The notes under the pieces are model-generated. The model had not been told where the DNA came from, ran no database searches, and saw only the letters and a list, made by a program, of their open reading frames with translations. DNA of 64,000 bases, from the NCBI RefSeq assembly GCF_007750855.1, contig NZ_CP036291.1:3162001-3226000 (forward strand), given 5' to 3'. This DNA comes from Pirellulimonas nuda. Lineage in GTDB: Bacteria > Planctomycetota > Planctomycetia > Pirellulales > Lacipirellulaceae. Below, in pieces: positions 62,349-64,000 of the stretch (the first letter of the stretch is position 1; each line of letters begins with the position of its first letter). Position numbers and translations under genes: made by a program.

Positions 62349-64000
62349 TCAGCCGGCTTGGGGCCGGAGGACCGCCAACCAGTCTCCCCCGTCGTCTCCG
62401 GGCGGGTTGCCGATGGCCACCACGCTGCCGCCGTTGACGGCGCGGGTGGACCCCGGCTTCAAGGCGCCCCCGGCACGCGGGTTGAACCACTGGACCTCGA
62501 ACGCCCCCTTGGCGCCCGAGAGGTCGAGCTTGGTGTCGCCCGCATGCTTGCGGTAGACCAGGTAGAGCTCTCCGGGCTTGCAGAAGCAGTACGCGTCTTG
62601 GTCGGCCACCAACTCGTCGGCGCCGGTCATGTCCCAGAACGGGATCTTGTTGTCCTTGAAGAACGCGAGCGCGGTCCGGCATTGGTCCCACATCTTCGCA
62701 CGCACGCGGTAGTCTTGGCAGGTCAGGTCGCTGTGCGCGTGCTGGTAGCCGAAGTACCACTCGACTCCCGCGCCGCCGGCCATCAGGTTGCCCCACAGGG
62801 CGTTCTTGCGTGCGTTGTCGCGTGTCGGGTCCTCCTCGTCGGGGATCAACGCGTGCGACGCGTCCCCCGGCTCATCACAGGCCACCACCCAGGGCTTGCC
62901 CGCCTTGTCCGAACGACGCAGGTACTCCAGCGTGCGGCCGTGGACGCTGCGGAAGTCGGCGTTGCTGGTTTGCAGCGAGAAGCCGGTGAGGGCAGAGCCC
63001 GTGCCTGCGGCCGGGTCGTACTCTCCCAGCAGGTCGAAGTGGTTGTCGCCGTTGTGGATGACGATGTGGTGGTGGTAGGGGTCGTTCTCCCAGAAGTACC
63101 GCGCCCAGTCCTGCTTCTGCTTGGTGCTCACCTTGTGCCCCAGGCCTACCTCTTCGCCGAGGTTCCAGTTGAGCGCCAAGTGATGGGCGAACCGCGCGAT
63201 AAGCTCGCGGTAGTACAGCTTGCGCTGAGGCCCCAGTTGCCCGTTGTCCAGGATGTTGACGTTCTCGGCTTCCAGCGTTTTAAAGTGCAGGTACATCCCT
63301 AGTTTCGTCCCGTGGGAGAACACGGTCTCCCACTGGTCCATGCGGGAGCAGTCGATACGGTCGCGCTGGTCGTACTGAGTGTACGGGAAGACGTTGCGGT
63401 CGTCCCCTTCGATGTTGAGCGTCAAGAAGGAGAAGGCGTTTAGCCCTTTGGACGCCAGGTAGTTGATGGCGCCGATTAGCCCCTTGCCCTTGCCGTCCTG
63501 CCAAGTGGGATCGCCGGCCTTCCAATCCTTTACGTGGGGCGCCCAGTCCTTAATCAGGTTGTCCTTCTTGCCGTCCGTCTTGAAATCGCCGTCGAAGTCC
63601 TTGTAGGCGAGGAGGTTCTCTGGGGCGTCGACGCCGGCCTTGAGGAAGTACTCGTGGTTGCCCGCGAACTGCAGGTGGTGCTTGCCGACATAGTCCAGCC
63701 GCCCCTTGCCGCGGAAGTCGCGCCCCGATTTGTCGGTCTTGGCGACCTCGAAGGAGCCCTTGAGTCCGTCGAGCATGTTGACGGGCTTCCCTGCGTCGGC
63801 GGCGTCAGCGACGGCAACGCCCGGCCCCTGGCGGAACGACACCTCGTACGTCCACTTGCCGGCGTGGTCGGGCGCCAGATGGGCGCGCCACTTGTCGCCC
63901 TCGGTGGCCGAGGTGTTGCCGGCGTCGCCGTCGGCCGCAAAGTAGCCCGGCACAACGTAGGTCAGCCCCGATTCGGGGTGCCGGAACGTGACCTGAAGCC
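62349..64000 (-). CDS. DUF5060-domain secreted glycosidase-like protein, 5' end cut
   Basis: At least 550 aa are in the window; the start lies beyond position 64000. The first residues (VTFRHPESGLTYVVPGYFAADGD, then HLAPDHAGKWTYEVSFR) fit a DUF5060 domain. A TIM-barrel-like body follows (GLIGAINYLASKGLNAFSFLTLNIEGDDRNVFPY, HHLALNWNLGEEVGLG, PWVVACDEPGD, LMAGGAGVEWYFGY). The end (LYLVYRKHAGDTKLDLSGAKGAFEVQWFNPRAGG) resembles a collagen-binding-type C-terminal domain. It is probably a secreted polysaccharide-acting enzyme. Confidence 0.8.
   Translation of the reverse strand, partial: LQVTFRHPESGLTYVVPGYFAADGDAGNTSATEGDKWRAHLAPDHAGKWTYEVSFRQGPGVAVADAADAGKPVNMLDGLKGSFEVAKTDKSGRDFRGKGRLDYVGKHHLQFAGNHEYFLKAGVDAPENLLAYKDFDGDFKTDGKKDNLIKDWAPHVKDWKAGDPTWQDGKGKGLIGAINYLASKGLNAFSFLTLNIEGDDRNVFPYTQYDQRDRIDCSRMDQWETVFSHGTKLGMYLHFKTLEAENVNILDNGQLGPQRKLYYRELIARFAHHLALNWNLGEEVGLGHKVSTKQKQDWARYFWENDPYHHHIVIHNGDNHFDLLGEYDPAAGTGSALTGFSLQTSNADFRSVHGRTLEYLRRSDKAGKPWVVACDEPGDASHALIPDEEDPTRDNARKNALWGNLMAGGAGVEWYFGYQHAHSDLTCQDYRVRAKMWDQCRTALAFFKDNKIPFWDMTGADELVADQDAYCFCKPGELYLVYRKHAGDTKLDLSGAKGAFEVQWFNPRAGGALKPGSTRAVNGGSVVAIGNPPGDDGGDWLAVLRPQAG

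Noticed and set aside
1-64000. tRNA, rRNA, CRISPR, insertion sequence or prophage
   Set aside because: Nothing resembling a tRNA cloverleaf, rRNA, regularly spaced repeats, transposase or phage gene was seen on either strand.

Overview
The window looks like a chromosomal segment of a planctomycete, most likely order Pirellulales and perhaps Lacipirellulaceae. The genus is not resolvable by eye. The signs are high G+C, DUF1559 proteins with prepilin leaders, PEP-CTERM sorting tails, dockerin-like tails that repeat a DAADYTVWRDNLG motif, a planctomycete-type extracellular leader (FETLESRRVMA), a secreted sulfatase, and many ECF sigma factors. I found no tRNA, rRNA, CRISPR array, transposase or phage gene. 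Coding density is high and several gene pairs overlap by 4 nt.

Layout. 0-6.5 kb: a DUF1559 pseudopilin-like protein, a small lipoprotein, an ECF sigma factor with a membrane partner, and two secreted proteins flanked by inverted repeats. 6.6-10.8 kb: a 1,406-aa CotH/lamin-tail/dockerin protein. 10.8-15 kb (minus strand): an osmoregulated periplasmic glucan operon, mdoG - unknown gene - mdoH, with all genes overlapping. 15.4-18.5 kb: a PEP-CTERM/dockerin protein and an OPT-family transporter. 18.7-23.6 kb: the three-gene N-acetylglutaminylglutamine amide (NAGGN) osmolyte cluster. A BON-MscS channel at 49-51 kb adds a third osmotic-stress element.

23.6-31.9 kb (minus strand): an ECF sigma factor and its membrane partner head a run of three GspF-like proteins, three pseudopilin/minor-pilin-like proteins and a DUF1559 pseudopilin. 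An HD-GYP phosphodiesterase and a PilZ protein (c-di-GMP signalling) follow. 32-34.6 kb: two PEP-CTERM proteins. 34.6-37.4 kb (minus): a second ECF sigma factor, a membrane-anchored HEAT-like protein and a secretin-like protein. Together these two modules could supply much of a type II-secretion/pilus-like machine; no GspE ATPase or prepilin peptidase is in the window.

37.8-42.4 kb: a small cysteine-rich secreted protein with a strong Shine-Dalgarno site, and a 1,158-aa repetitive beta-rich surface protein. 42.5-49.2 kb (plus): a candidate operator, a Cys-rich secreted protein, a two-HMA-domain secreted protein, a Cys-containing lipoprotein, and a complete MacB-type ABC exporter (permease, adaptor, ATPase, permease). 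50.9-56.5 kb (minus): GntR regulator, AldA-type aldehyde dehydrogenase, KDG-kinase-like sugar kinase and sulfatase, a likely sulfated-sugar catabolic set. 57-62 kb: an unknown membrane protein, a KAS III-like synthase, a flavoprotein monooxygenase-like protein (ATGA-coupled), and a convergent cytochrome P450, a possible small biosynthetic cluster. The window ends inside a DUF5060-type secreted protein.

The strongest candidates for undescribed systems are the ECF-headed triple-GspF/pseudopilin operon, the KAS III/monooxygenase/P450 cluster, the HMA-protein/ABC-exporter operon, and the extra gene between mdoG and mdoH.
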